A stretch of 64,000 nt of DNA from Thermophagus sp052400625 (GTDB taxonomy: Bacteria; Bacteroidota; Bacteroidia; Bacteroidales; Marinilabiliaceae). Position 1 is the first letter of the stretch. The number at the start of each line of letters is the position of its first letter. A program made the translations under genes and the position numbers. The notes beneath the pieces are model-generated. The model saw only the letters and a program-made list of their open reading frames with translations. It searched no databases and was not told where the DNA came from. The stretch is from assembly GCA_052400625.1 (NCBI GenBank), contig JBQTGH010000001.1. One strand, written 5' to 3'. Below, piece after piece: positions 8,075-17,306 of the stretch.

Positions 8075-8219
8075 GTCTTAGAGCGATTTTGTGGTATTGG
8101 GAAAAGTTGATGTTATCCCCCACTTCAACTCGTCAGACAAAAGCATCCTGTTGGTTCTACTCCATTCCCCTCTTTGTCAAAAACATTGAATGCTTCAGCA
8201 TTCTTTATATCCAGTGATT

Positions 8220-9236
8220 TTATTTCACTTCCCAAACTTCACCGGAATTCACCAAATCATGAAAAGATTTAATTTTTGATGTTTTCTTAATTCTCTCCAT
8301 TTGTTCTTCGGCACATTGGTCATATACCGGGGCATCTGCATCTCTTATCACTCCCAGCGCTACAGGAAATTCCGGATATTCCATATCCGCCAGTTTCAGA
8401 TGAATCGTTGGGTCTTCAGTATGGGCATCATGAACAAGAATATCCTTTTCGGAAATGCCATCTTCCCCAATGTGAACCACCTTCAAAGAAGTCCCATTCA
8501 GCACGAGTCCTTTGTTTCGTTGTTTGCCAAAAATCATAGGTTTCCCGTGTTCCAACACAATGGTTCTATCCTCTTTGAACTGCTTATCGGTAATTTCTCT
8601 GTGGGTATTATCGTTGTAAATCACACAGTTCTGTAGCACCTCCACAATTGAAGTTCCTTTGTGCCGCGCTGCTGCTTTCATGACTTCTACCGAAAGTTTA
8701 ATTTCCTTATCAATGGTTCGGGCAAAGAAATAACCCCGTGCACCAATGGTTAATTCTCCCGGCCGAAAAGGGTATTCTATCGTTCCATAAGGAGATGTTT
8801 TTGAAATAAACCCACGTCTGGAAGTTGGTGAATATTGTCCTTTGGTTAAACCATAAATCTGATTATTGAAAAGAATCACATTAAGGTCCACATTTCGCCG
8901 GATCACATGGATAAAGTGATTGCCACCAATAGCCAAGGCATCCCCATCCCCGGTAATTTGCCACACACTCAGCTTAGGATTGGCCAGTTTCACACCTGAG
9001 GCGATGGCTGAGGCACGGCCATGTATGGTATGGAAACCATAGGTATTCATGTAATAGGGCAGTCGGGAAGAACAGCCAATTCCGGAAATCACGGCTATAT
9101 CCTTTTGGGGAATATTGAGTTCCGCCATTGTTTTTTGCAGCGCATTCAAAATGGCATGATCACCGCAACCGGGACACCACCGTACATCCTGGTCACTTTT
9201 ATACTCAAGAAATGGAAGTTTTTTGTTCTCAGCCAT
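8220..9236 (-). CDS. korB: 2-oxoglutarate:ferredoxin oxidoreductase, beta subunit
   Basis: Thiamine-pyrophosphate subunit of the oxygen-sensitive enzyme that converts 2-oxoglutarate and CoA to succinyl-CoA, passing electrons to ferredoxin. It has 338 residues. The cluster-binding cysteines are in WCPGCGDH (near 21-24) and GIGCSSR (near 55). The thiamine-pyrophosphate motif is GDGDALAIGGNHF followed by NNQIYGLTKGQ. The gene begins 3 bp after korA ends, so the two are co-transcribed and probably translationally coupled. A weak hairpin (8188-8203) follows it. Substrate is inferred from close KorB-like motifs; other 2-oxoacids are possible. Confidence 0.92.
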   Translation of the reverse strand: MAENKKLPFLEYKSDQDVRWCPGCGDHAILNALQKTMAELNIPQKDIAVISGIGCSSRLPYYMNTYGFHTIHGRASAIASGVKLANPKLSVWQITGDGDALAIGGNHFIHVIRRNVDLNVILFNNQIYGLTKGQYSPTSRRGFISKTSPYGTIEYPFRPGELTIGARGYFFARTIDKEIKLSVEVMKAAARHKGTSIVEVLQNCVIYNDNTHREITDKQFKEDRTIVLEHGKPMIFGKQRNKGLVLNGTSLKVVHIGEDGISEKDILVHDAHTEDPTIHLKLADMEYPEFPVALGVIRDADAPVYDQCAEEQMERIKKTSKIKSFHDLVNSGEVWEVK

Positions 9237-9239
9237 AGC

Positions 9240-11087
9240 TTATTTATCTAAAATTTTTTCAAAATGGTTTTTCAGCTCGGCCACAGTAAAAGGCTGGCCC
9301 TCCACCTTATTGTATTGTCTAAATGTAATATCAGGGAACTTACTTCTCAAATAGTTGGCCAGTTGGCCCAAATTAAGTTCGCACACCACAATTTTGGAGT
9401 ATCGTTTCAGAATCTCATAACTATTTTTGGGCAAAGGATTAAGATAGCTAAAATGTGCCAAAGCAACCTTTTTGCCATCCTTTTGAAGTTCTTCCAGGGC
9501 GGTAAAAAGATGGCCGAAGGTTCCACCCCATCCGACAATAAGAAGGTCAGCATCCTCATCTCCGTGTACCTCAAGAGGTGGAATGAAATCAGCGACCCGT
9601 TCTACTTTTTCCTGTCTGGCTTTCACCATTTTAAAATGATTACGGTGATCATAGGAAACATCCCCCGATAGGAAATCCTTTTCAAGCCCTCCTATCCTGT
9701 GTTGATATCCGGGAGTACCGGGAATCGCCCAGTACCTGTTCAATCGTTTAGGATCTCGTTCATAGACCTGCCATTGGTCAGCACTTTTTTCCACATATGG
9801 TGGCTTAATATCGGGAAATTCATCCTCATTGGGAATACGCCATGGTTGCGTCCCATTTGCCAAGAAACCATCGGAGAGCAAAATCACCGGCGTCATATGT
9901 TCTATGGCAATTTTTGCGGCATAAAAGGCATAATCGAAACAATTTACCGGAGAACTGGCGGCCATGACCACCAACGGACTTTCCCCATTGCGTCCATAAA
10001 GAGCCTGATTAAGGTCGGCTTGTTCGGTCTTTGTAGGCAATCCAGTACTTGGACCTCCCCGCTGAACATCCACAACAACCAGTGGCAGCTCAGCCATAAC
10101 GGCAAGCCCCAGGGCTTCTCCCTTGAGCGCCAAACCGGGTCCGGAAGTGGATGTAATCCCAAGGTTGCCGGCAAAACTGGCTCCTATAGCGGTAGAGATG
10201 GCAGCTATTTCGTCTTCAGCCTGAAATACTTTAACGCCCAAATCTTTTCTGGCAGACAGTTCCTGTAAGATTTCTGTAGCAGGAGTAATGGGATAAGAAC
10301 CCAAAAAAAGATCCAATCCACTCTTCTGGGCAGCTAGCAAAAAGCCCCAAGCGATGGCTCTGTTGCCATTTAAATTTCGGTATATCCCCGGTTTTATTTC
10401 TGCCGGAGAAATGTGATAAGAAGGCGTAACGGCCTGAATAATCATTCCATAGTTATATCCTGCTTCAAGCACTCTTACATTAGCCTCAGCAATACGCTCG
10501 TTTTTCGAGAATTTCTCCCTAATAAGATGCTCCGTATCCTTAATAGGGCGATTAAAGAGCCAGAAAACCAACCCCAAAGCATACATATTTTTACTTCGCA
10601 GGATAGACTTATTGTCCAGATCCATGTTTTTAAGGCTCGCTCGGGTCAGAGTAGTGATAGGCGCTTTAATAATATTATAACTTCCAAGATTATCTTCTTC
10701 GATAGGATCATTTGATTTATAACCGGCTTTAGCCAGGTTTTTATCATCAAAACTATCCACATCAAGAATAATCGTAGCACCCGGCTTAAGCCATTCAAGA
10801 TTAGCTTTAAGGGCAGCGGGGTTCATGGCAACCAAAACATCGGCACTATCACCGGGGGTATAAACTTCACTGTGCCCGAAATGCACCTGAAATCCGGAAA
10901 CCCCTCCAATTGTTCCTTGCGGGGCCCTTATTTCAGCGGGAAAATCAGGAAACGTAGAGATATCGTTTCCGTAAATGGCAGATGAAAAAGAAAAAAGTGA
11001 ACCGGTTAGCTGCATTCCGTCTCCGGAGTCGCCCGAAAACCGAACAACAACTTCATCTTTTTCAATAACTTTAGATTTTTTAGCCAT
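9240..11087 (-). CDS. korA: 2-oxoglutarate:ferredoxin oxidoreductase, fused gamma-alpha subunit
   Basis: 615-residue partner of KorB. The N-terminal gamma domain (about 10-190) begins with VVRFSGDSGDGMQLTG, which matches the CoA-contacting gamma subunit. The alpha or pyrimidine-binding domain follows (about 215-600), with GSYPITPATEILQELS, FQAEDEIAAISTAIGAS and STSGPGLALKGEALG. The fused gamma-alpha order is the common Bacteroidota form. No separate ferredoxin-like delta subunit is encoded nearby, so the enzyme is predicted to be two-subunit. It serves the reductive or anaerobic arm of central carbon metabolism and is consistent with an anaerobic or microaerobic lifestyle. Confidence 0.93.
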   Translation of the reverse strand: MAKKSKVIEKDEVVVRFSGDSGDGMQLTGSLFSFSSAIYGNDISTFPDFPAEIRAPQGTIGGVSGFQVHFGHSEVYTPGDSADVLVAMNPAALKANLEWLKPGATIILDVDSFDDKNLAKAGYKSNDPIEEDNLGSYNIIKAPITTLTRASLKNMDLDNKSILRSKNMYALGLVFWLFNRPIKDTEHLIREKFSKNERIAEANVRVLEAGYNYGMIIQAVTPSYHISPAEIKPGIYRNLNGNRAIAWGFLLAAQKSGLDLFLGSYPITPATEILQELSARKDLGVKVFQAEDEIAAISTAIGASFAGNLGITSTSGPGLALKGEALGLAVMAELPLVVVDVQRGGPSTGLPTKTEQADLNQALYGRNGESPLVVMAASSPVNCFDYAFYAAKIAIEHMTPVILLSDGFLANGTQPWRIPNEDEFPDIKPPYVEKSADQWQVYERDPKRLNRYWAIPGTPGYQHRIGGLEKDFLSGDVSYDHRNHFKMVKARQEKVERVADFIPPLEVHGDEDADLLIVGWGGTFGHLFTALEELQKDGKKVALAHFSYLNPLPKNSYEILKRYSKIVVCELNLGQLANYLRSKFPDITFRQYNKVEGQPFTVAELKNHFEKILDK

Positions 11088-11259
11088 AATTTTGCTAATT
11101 ATTGGTGGTTCTCTGGTTAAATAAAAAAAACACCAGAACCTTTTACCGGTCCCGGGGTTAAAACTTAAATTATTGAGTAAAGTTAGAGACTAAATAACAG
11201 CTGAAAGTTGATATTTGTCAGATTTCAGGGTATTAAAATGTGCTTTGCAACAGTTGCTT

Positions 11260-11267
11260 TATATTTG
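11260..11267 (+). promoter_or_regulatory. -7 element of the gamma-carbonic-anhydrase-like gene
   Basis: TATATTTG lies 83 bp upstream of the start codon. A TTG occurs at 12 bp, which is too close, so the upstream element is uncertain. Confidence 0.5.
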
Positions 11268-11350
11268 CATGTTGAACCGCGAAATAATTTTAAATTTAAC
11301 GGTTTATCACATCAGATTGTTTAATCTTATCACATAAACTATAAATCATT

Positions 11351-11863
11351 ATGGCATTAATAAAATCAGTAAGGGGATTTAGCCCCAAAATCGGCAAAAA
11401 TGTTTTTCTGGCCGATAACGCAACCATCATTGGAGATACAGAAATCGGCGATGATTGCAGCATATGGTTCAATGCGGTGCTGCGTGGCGACGTCAACAGT
11501 ATTCGTATTGGAAATAAAGTAAATATTCAAGATGGATCGGTCTTGCACACCCTTTATCAAAAATCCACCATTGAAATAGGGAATAACGTCTCGATAGGTC
11601 ACAATGTAACCATACATGGTGCAAAAATTGAAGATAATGTATTGATAGGCATTGGAGCCACAGTGCTAGACCATGTAGTAGTTGGTTCCAATTCCATTGT
11701 TGCGGCCAACTCACTGGTTCTGTCAGGGACTAAAATAGAGCCCAATAGTATTTACGCAGGGGTTCCGGCAAAAAAGGTAAAAGACATTGAGCCCGAACAA
11801 ACCAAAGAAATGATCAACAAAATTGCCAACAATTACCTCATGTATGCCGAATGGTATAAATAG
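11351..11863 (+). CDS. Gamma-class carbonic anhydrase-like hexapeptide-repeat protein (YrdA/PaaY family)
   Basis: Left-handed beta-helix protein of 170 residues that forms trimers with metal sites between subunits. The hexapeptide pattern runs through most of the chain (IGDTEIGDDCSIW, IRIGNKVNIQDG, IEIGNNVSIGHN). The conserved RGDVN turn is present, and the three expected metal-ligand histidines are seen in SVLHT, SIGHN and TIHG. The family includes zinc/iron carbonic anhydrases and homologues with no detected activity, so enzymatic function is not certain. It is transcribed alone, and its end lies only 7 bp from the converging murI. Confidence 0.88.
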   Translation: MALIKSVRGFSPKIGKNVFLADNATIIGDTEIGDDCSIWFNAVLRGDVNSIRIGNKVNIQDGSVLHTLYQKSTIEIGNNVSIGHNVTIHGAKIEDNVLIGIGATVLDHVVVGSNSIVAANSLVLSGTKIEPNSIYAGVPAKKVKDIEPEQTKEMINKIANNYLMYAEWYK

Positions 11864-11870
11864 CGCACAA

Positions 11871-12713
11871 TTATAAGAACAAACGCTCCGATTTCACAGG
11901 AAAATCGAGGAAAACAGAAGATGCCTCGTCAAACTTATCGGGATTTTCGGTTGTAAAAAAACTGCAAGTCCCGTTTTTTGAACACTTTCGGTCCATCTCA
12001 GGATGCCGCTTTAAATAATCTTTCAAACTGGCAGACACAATAGAGCCTTGAGAAAGAATATTCACATTAGGACGGACATATTTATTAATTAGAGGTAGTA
12101 GTAGAGGATAATGAGTACACCCCAAAATAAGGGTATCAATCATCTCATCCTGAGAAAACAACAAATCCAAATCCCGTTTTACAAAGAAGTCTGCACCATC
12201 AGAATTTATTTCATTGTTTTCGACCAATGGCACCCACATTGGGCAGGCCTGCTGACTAACAACAGCTTTTGGAAGAAATTTCTGGATCTCCAAGATATAG
12301 GAAAGGGATTGGACGGTTCCGGAAGTTCCAACAATTCCAACATGACCATTTTTAGTAACATTTACGACTTTTTCGACACTTGGACGTACTACCCCCAAAA
12401 CCCTTCTAGACAAGTCATAGTTAGGAAGATCTCGTTGCTGAATAGAACGCAACGCTTTGGCAGAGGCAGTATTACATGCCAATATCACCAAATGTACGCC
12501 CATTTCAAAAAGCTTTAGGACCGATTGAAGGGTATATTGATAAACCATATCAAATGATCTGGTCCCATAAGGGGTACGAGCGTTGTCACCTAAATAAATA
12601 AAATCATATTCAGGAAAGTCTTTAAGGAATTCATTGAGTATTGTTAAACCGCCATATCCCGAGTCAAACACTCCAATAGGCCCCTGATTAAAAGCTATTT
12701 CCCCTGTATTCAT
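11871..12713 (-). CDS. murI: Glutamate racemase
   Basis: Makes D-glutamate for peptidoglycan. The 280-residue protein begins with the family motif IGVFDSGYGGLT (about 13-24). The two catalytic cysteines lie in ACNTASAKALR (about 80) and GCTHYPLLLP (about 197). In many Bacteroidota it follows the bamA-ompH block, as here, although a terminator-like hairpin at 12858-12887 separates it from ompH. Convergent with the carbonic-anhydrase-like gene. Confidence 0.95.
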   Translation of the reverse strand: MNTGEIAFNQGPIGVFDSGYGGLTILNEFLKDFPEYDFIYLGDNARTPYGTRSFDMVYQYTLQSVLKLFEMGVHLVILACNTASAKALRSIQQRDLPNYDLSRRVLGVVRPSVEKVVNVTKNGHVGIVGTSGTVQSLSYILEIQKFLPKAVVSQQACPMWVPLVENNEINSDGADFFVKRDLDLLFSQDEMIDTLILGCTHYPLLLPLINKYVRPNVNILSQGSIVSASLKDYLKRHPEMDRKCSKNGTCSFFTTENPDKFDEASSVFLDFPVKSERLFL

Positions 12714-12857
12714 CTAAAATTTTACCGTTTAAGATACGAAAATAAAAAAAAATCCTGAGGTAATTTGAATACAGATCCTTGATTCTCTACCAGACTAAAT
12801 CAAGAAAAAAAGGAGAAAAATCTCAAAATAGAGGATGGGAAAATGATACCATTGGGT

Positions 12858-12887
12858 AAAAAAAAAGGCTGATAAATTATACCAGCC
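12858..12887 (-). terminator. Terminator after the ompH genes
   Basis: On the minus strand GGCTG and CAGCC form a 5-bp stem followed by a run of about nine T residues. It likely ends the CBS-to-ompH transcript. Confidence 0.6.
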
Positions 12888-12973
12888 CTCTTCCGATTAT
12901 ATTTCTTGATATGTTTCTTTAAGCCGTCACAGGCAAATATTTCACTTTACATGGACTCACCTGCAATATTTCT

Positions 12974-13498
12974 TCAATTCCTCATTTGCTGAAGCTTGGC
13001 TTTCACCAATTCCTCGCAGTCCATACTTTGTTGTGAATGATACAAAACCACATTTGATCCGGTATCAAAGATATATATTAAGCCCTGCTCTTCTCCAACG
13101 GCATTAATAGCTTTTTGGACGTTTTCAACAATGGGCTGTAATAATTTTTGCTCCTTTTGAGTAAGAGACTGCTGTGCCAACTTATTAAAATTCTGGATTC
13201 TTTGATCATAATCCTGAATTTCTTTTTCTCTGGTTGCACGAATCAAATCAGATAACGAATCCCTCCTAACCATATAATCTTTATACTTTTCATCCAATTC
13301 CTTGGTCATAACTTCTAATTGATCCTGCAACTTTTTGGCTTCTTTTTGCAATTCTTGGTCAGCATTAATTTTTTCTGGCAGTTCAGAAATAAGTTTCTGG
13401 ACATTCAAATGACCAAATTTTAATTCCTGCGCAAATGAATTCACAGAACTCAATGCAAAAAAAATCAATATAACGGTAAAAATCTTAAAACCTTTCAT
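12974..13498 (-). CDS. Periplasmic OmpH/Skp-family chaperone, third copy
   Basis: 174-residue protein with a cleavable signal peptide (about 1-23, ending SFAQE), then the Skp pattern: a short strand LKFGHLNVQKLISELPE, a long charged coiled coil (about 45-125), and a C-terminal strand region. Skp trimers hold unfolded outer membrane proteins in the periplasm and pass them to BamA. This is the most distal of three tandem copies after bamA, 70 bp from the second. It ends with a cysteine-containing tail (SMDCEELVKAKL) not seen in the other two. Confidence 0.9.
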   Translation of the reverse strand: MKGFKIFTVILIFFALSSVNSFAQELKFGHLNVQKLISELPEKINADQELQKEAKKLQDQLEVMTKELDEKYKDYMVRRDSLSDLIRATREKEIQDYDQRIQNFNKLAQQSLTQKEQKLLQPIVENVQKAINAVGEEQGLIYIFDTGSNVVLYHSQQSMDCEELVKAKLQQMRN

Positions 13499-13568
13499 AT
13501 TAAATAAGTCTAAATTATTAGTCTTATGGAATTAGCACGAGAATAAACCTGTTGTTTATCAATCAAAA

Positions 13569-14084
13569 TTAGTTAATTCCCAATTTCTTTTTCACCAATG
13601 GAGTCACATCCACACTTCGATCAGATTGATAAAGGGTAACACCCGAGTTCGCTGCAAATATATAAATAAATCCGCCTTCCTTACCCACCTGTTGAATAGC
13701 ATCTCTCAACTTTTCCATCACGGGTTGTTGCAACTGTTGTTGCGTTTGTGAAAGTTTTTGTTGTGTAGCTTGATAGAAAGTTTGAATTTTTTGGGACGTT
13801 TCCATCAATTGTTGTTCTTTTTGCTGACGCTGCTCCGCCCCCAGTGTATTATTGTTCTGAATATATTCCTGCTCCATTTTTTTATATTCTTCCTGCATGG
13901 TGGCAAGCTGATTTTCGAGTTTATTATACTCAGTCTCCATTGTTTTTTGCATCTCCTTAAATTCAGGCATTTCCTGCATAATTTCTTGGACATTAGCATG
14001 ACCGAATTTAAGTTCCTGAGCATTTGTACCTGCAGAAAGGATAAGGAATAAGCTTATCAAGGCGGTAATGGTAAATCTTCTCAT
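13569..14084 (-). CDS. Periplasmic OmpH/Skp-family chaperone, second copy
   Basis: 171 residues with a signal peptide ending near GTNAQE. The mature start is LKFGHANVQEIMQEMPEF, followed by a long Gln-rich coiled coil (about 40-125), with a closing VTLYQSDRSVDVTPLVKKKL segment. It is close to the third copy in both the start (LKFGHxNVQ) and the end, which suggests a recent duplication. It lies 33 bp after the first copy in the same operon. The Gln content of the coiled coil is striking and distinguishes this copy. Confidence 0.92.
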   Translation of the reverse strand: MRRFTITALISLFLILSAGTNAQELKFGHANVQEIMQEMPEFKEMQKTMETEYNKLENQLATMQEEYKKMEQEYIQNNNTLGAEQRQQKEQQLMETSQKIQTFYQATQQKLSQTQQQLQQPVMEKLRDAIQQVGKEGGFIYIFAANSGVTLYQSDRSVDVTPLVKKKLGIN

Positions 14085-14117
14085 AGTTGTATTTTTTCTA
14101 CTACAATATTTAAAACT

Positions 14118-14642
14118 TTATTTTGAATATCCAAGGATCTCTAACACCTCATCACTAATATTTTGACGTGGATTAACATAAACCACACCAGCATTACTCG
14201 CCATATCAAAAACAGCATCTAAATTGTCGCGATCTGCTATTTCCTTGATTGCACCGGAAACTTTTTCCTGAATAGGCTGAATAAGTGCTTGTTGTCGTTT
14301 CATCAATTCCCCTTCCGGGCCAAAATATTGTCGCTGAAGTTTTTTTGCGCTGTTTTCCAGTTGAATTATCTCCTCTTCCCGTTGGGTCTTCATGTCCGGT
14401 GAGAGCAAAACACTCTCTTTTTGATATTTTTTATACAATTGTTCCACATCGGCATATAAATCCTGAATTTCCTTTTCCCATTTTTGAGACAGCTGGTTTA
14501 GTTGCTCCTGCGCAGCTTCATAAGCAGGGATGTTGGACATGATATATTGCATATCCACAAATGCATATCTTTGAGCTGAAACTCCTGCAGCACTCAATGC
14601 AAAATAAGCTGCAGTCAATAATATTATTAAATAGGTTTTCAT
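14118..14642 (-). CDS. Periplasmic OmpH/Skp-family chaperone, first copy
   Basis: 174 residues with a signal peptide ending VSAQR and a mature start RYAFVDMQYIMSNIPAYEAA, the standard OmpH/Skp opening. A coiled coil at about 40-120 follows, and the C terminus contains VVYVNPRQNISDEVLEILG. It lies 77 bp downstream of bamA, the usual order in Bacteroidota. It is the canonical skp-like gene of the locus; the other two copies are more like each other than like this one. Confidence 0.93.
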   Translation of the reverse strand: MKTYLIILLTAAYFALSAAGVSAQRYAFVDMQYIMSNIPAYEAAQEQLNQLSQKWEKEIQDLYADVEQLYKKYQKESVLLSPDMKTQREEEIIQLENSAKKLQRQYFGPEGELMKRQQALIQPIQEKVSGAIKEIADRDNLDAVFDMASNAGVVYVNPRQNISDEVLEILGYSK

Positions 14643-14719
14643 TTTTCTCCTTATTAAGTTATAAAAAACAAATTCAGGTTACTTATTACAAAAACCAAAC
14701 CACGCTATTCATTTGTCGA

Positions 14720-17296
14720 TCAAAAACTTTGACCAATAACAAAGTGGAAGTTGCCACCATTGGCATCAGGGCTTCCAGGAACTTCATCAAATCCATACCC
14801 CCAATCGATTCCCATAAGTCCGAATATAGGTAAAAATATCCTAACCCCTAATCCGGCGGACCGCTTTAACCCAAATGGGTTATAATCTCGGAACTCGGAC
14901 CAGGAATTACCAGCCTCAGCAAACACCAACCCATATACTGTTGCAGAGGGCTGTAAGGTAAGAGGATATCTTAATTCCAAAGATAACTTATTGTAAATAT
15001 TCCCATCTTGTCTTCCATTTGAAAGTGGTGTTAAGGAAGCATTTTCATATCCTCTAAGTCCAATGGTCTCACTACCATAATAACTATAACCTGCCATTCC
15101 ATCACCTCCTAAAACAAATTTTTCAAAAGGTGATTTTTTATTTTCATCATAATATCCCAAAAATCCGCCTTCCACCTTGGTCATCAGCACCAATTTTCTA
15201 GCGTTATCAAGTGGTTTAAATACACTTCCTTTAAAGGTCCACTTATGATATTCAATCCATTTATAGCGTTCAGAATCAGGAAGGTCCTCACTTGCATAAT
15301 CTATATCATCAAAATAGCTGTAAGGAGGTGTCAATTCCAAGCCCAAAACAAAATTAGAACCTTGTCTGGTATAGAGCGGGTTGTCTATAGAATTTCTGGA
15401 CAACATAAATTTAAAGCTAAGATTGTTACTATTTCCATCTTGCATCAGGAAGTAAATCCAGTTTTTCAGATCATAACGCTGATAGCTTGCCTGGGTAAAA
15501 AATTGAAAGAAATCATCCGGCCAACTTAACCGCTTTCCAAATCCGACAGAAATACCGGTCACTTTCATATGCTCGTCGGGATCTTCTTCAAGAGGGGGAT
15601 AGTAGCTTCCATAAGGATATCCGGAACTACCATAACCGTATCCACCATATACATTGCTGTATGGATTCCCGTAATAATAACCTGAACTGGTTCCAGTCTG
15701 GATAGATCTGTAAACAGAAAAACTAAAGGAATTAGGTTTCTTTCCCCCCAGCCAAGGTTCAGAAAAAGAAAAACTATAGGACTGATAATACTTCCCATTG
15801 GTTTGAGCTCTTAATGAAAGAGTCTGACCGTCACCTGTAGGTAAAGGTCTCCAGGCCTCCTTATTTAAAATATTGCGTACCGAGAAATTGGTAAATTTCA
15901 GTCCGAGGGAGCCCACAAACATACCACCCCCCCAGCCTCCGGAAAGTTCTATTTGGTCGTTGGCTTTTTCAACCAGATTATATTCCAGATCGACCGTTCC
16001 TTTTTCCGGATCAGGAATGGGAACAGGATTGATATTTTCCGGATCAAAATGTCCAAGTTGGGATAATTCACGAACGGTACGTATCAATTCGGATTTATCG
16101 AACAGTTCACCAGGTTTGGTTCGCAATTCACGTCTAACAACATGCTCATGGGTTTTAGTATTTCCTTTAATAATTACTTTGTCGATAGTAGCCTGTTGTC
16201 CTTCATAAACACGCATCTCCAAATCCACGGTATCGTTATAAACCTGAACATCCACAGGTTCTATGTTACTAAAAAGATAGCCATTATTCATATAAAGGTT
16301 ATGAACAGCATCTTCGTCCATATATAACCGTTCTTCCAACAAGGTTTGATTGAAAACATCCCCTTTCCTAATGCGTAATTTTTCACTAAGATAGGGGCCG
16401 GGATAGACCGTATTGCCAACCCAGGTAATATTTCCAAAGTAATATTTATTCCCTTCTTCAATACCAATCACGATATCCACGCTATTATCCGGATTTCTGG
16501 CAATGGAATCATACACGACATATGCATCCCGATATCCATTTTCATTATATTTTTCAATAATAGTTTTCAGGTCATTTTCAAATTCCTCTTGGACAAACTT
16601 TTTAGTTCTGAAAAAGTTCTTAATCTTGCCTTTTTCATTGGTTTTTTTCATGAAGCGGTTTAACTTGTTGTCAGAAAACACCTTATTTCCGTCAAACTGC
16701 AAGCTACTAACTTTAACCTTTTCTTTTTTATCTACTTCCACATCCAAAAAGACATGATTCGGTTTATTGGGGTCGTCACGCTGGACAATAGTAACTTCGG
16801 TATTGTAAAAACCTTTTTGTACAAAATGTTCCTTAATATACCTTTCGGCCCGATCTACAAGATAGGGAGTCACCTGTGTGCCTTTCATCATTGAAATTTT
16901 CCCAGAAATATCCTCAATTTCAGATTTCTTAAGTCCGGAAAAATTAATCTCCGACAATCGCGGTCGTTCTTGAAGATAAATATTTAGAAAAATTTTATCC
17001 CCTTCAATTTTATCCGCAGAAATTTGGACATCGGAAAAGAGACCATATTCCCAATACTTTTTAACAGCATTGGTAATATCTTCTCCTGGGATAGTAATTT
17101 TTTGCCCCACTTTTAAACCGGATAAATTGGCCAAAATTTTGGGATCATTGTTTAAATCTCCGGTAACAATAATATCTGCAACAATAAATTCTTTGGGTTT
17201 ACCGGAATAGGATATTACAGGTTTTTCTTCCTGAGAAAAGAGAGTTACAAAAGAAAAAATCAGAAAAAAGTATACTAAAAAAGTGCGATTCAACAT
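14720..17296 (-). CDS. bamA: BamA, outer membrane protein assembly factor
   Basis: Central outer membrane insertase. ATG 17296 is preferred because it gives a normal signal peptide (MLNRTFLVYFFLIF to about LFSQ) and lies 10 bp after uppS; an upstream in-frame start at 17326 would overlap uppS. The 858-residue product has about five POTRA domains (about 35-430) followed by a 16-strand barrel of the bacterial surface antigen family. The loop-6 motif appears as GLRGYE and the chain ends with a terminal aromatic (IGQSF). A Tyr/Gly/Pro-rich insertion lies at about 530-570. It is in the uppS-bamA-ompH operon. Confidence 0.96.
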   Translation of the reverse strand: MLNRTFLVYFFLIFSFVTLFSQEEKPVISYSGKPKEFIVADIIVTGDLNNDPKILANLSGLKVGQKITIPGEDITNAVKKYWEYGLFSDVQISADKIEGDKIFLNIYLQERPRLSEINFSGLKKSEIEDISGKISMMKGTQVTPYLVDRAERYIKEHFVQKGFYNTEVTIVQRDDPNKPNHVFLDVEVDKKEKVKVSSLQFDGNKVFSDNKLNRFMKKTNEKGKIKNFFRTKKFVQEEFENDLKTIIEKYNENGYRDAYVVYDSIARNPDNSVDIVIGIEEGNKYYFGNITWVGNTVYPGPYLSEKLRIRKGDVFNQTLLEERLYMDEDAVHNLYMNNGYLFSNIEPVDVQVYNDTVDLEMRVYEGQQATIDKVIIKGNTKTHEHVVRRELRTKPGELFDKSELIRTVRELSQLGHFDPENINPVPIPDPEKGTVDLEYNLVEKANDQIELSGGWGGGMFVGSLGLKFTNFSVRNILNKEAWRPLPTGDGQTLSLRAQTNGKYYQSYSFSFSEPWLGGKKPNSFSFSVYRSIQTGTSSGYYYGNPYSNVYGGYGYGSSGYPYGSYYPPLEEDPDEHMKVTGISVGFGKRLSWPDDFFQFFTQASYQRYDLKNWIYFLMQDGNSNNLSFKFMLSRNSIDNPLYTRQGSNFVLGLELTPPYSYFDDIDYASEDLPDSERYKWIEYHKWTFKGSVFKPLDNARKLVLMTKVEGGFLGYYDENKKSPFEKFVLGGDGMAGYSYYGSETIGLRGYENASLTPLSNGRQDGNIYNKLSLELRYPLTLQPSATVYGLVFAEAGNSWSEFRDYNPFGLKRSAGLGVRIFLPIFGLMGIDWGYGFDEVPGSPDANGGNFHFVIGQSF

Positions 17297-17306
17297 TATT
17301 ATAAAT

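Noticed and set aside
8188..8203. Terminator after korB (GAATGC-TTCA-GCATTC)
   Set aside because: Only a 6-bp stem, and the T run is weak and displaced by several bases; left out as a feature.
9699..10268. Long plus-strand ORF (189 codons) inside korA
   Set aside because: It is antisense to a strongly conserved enzyme and has no recognisable protein pattern; a shadow of codon structure.
11105..11165. Inverted repeats in the korA leader (GGTTCT...AGAACC and TTTTACC...GGTTAAAA)
   Set aside because: Imperfect, overlapping and without a clear promoter nearby, so no regulatory role can be supported.
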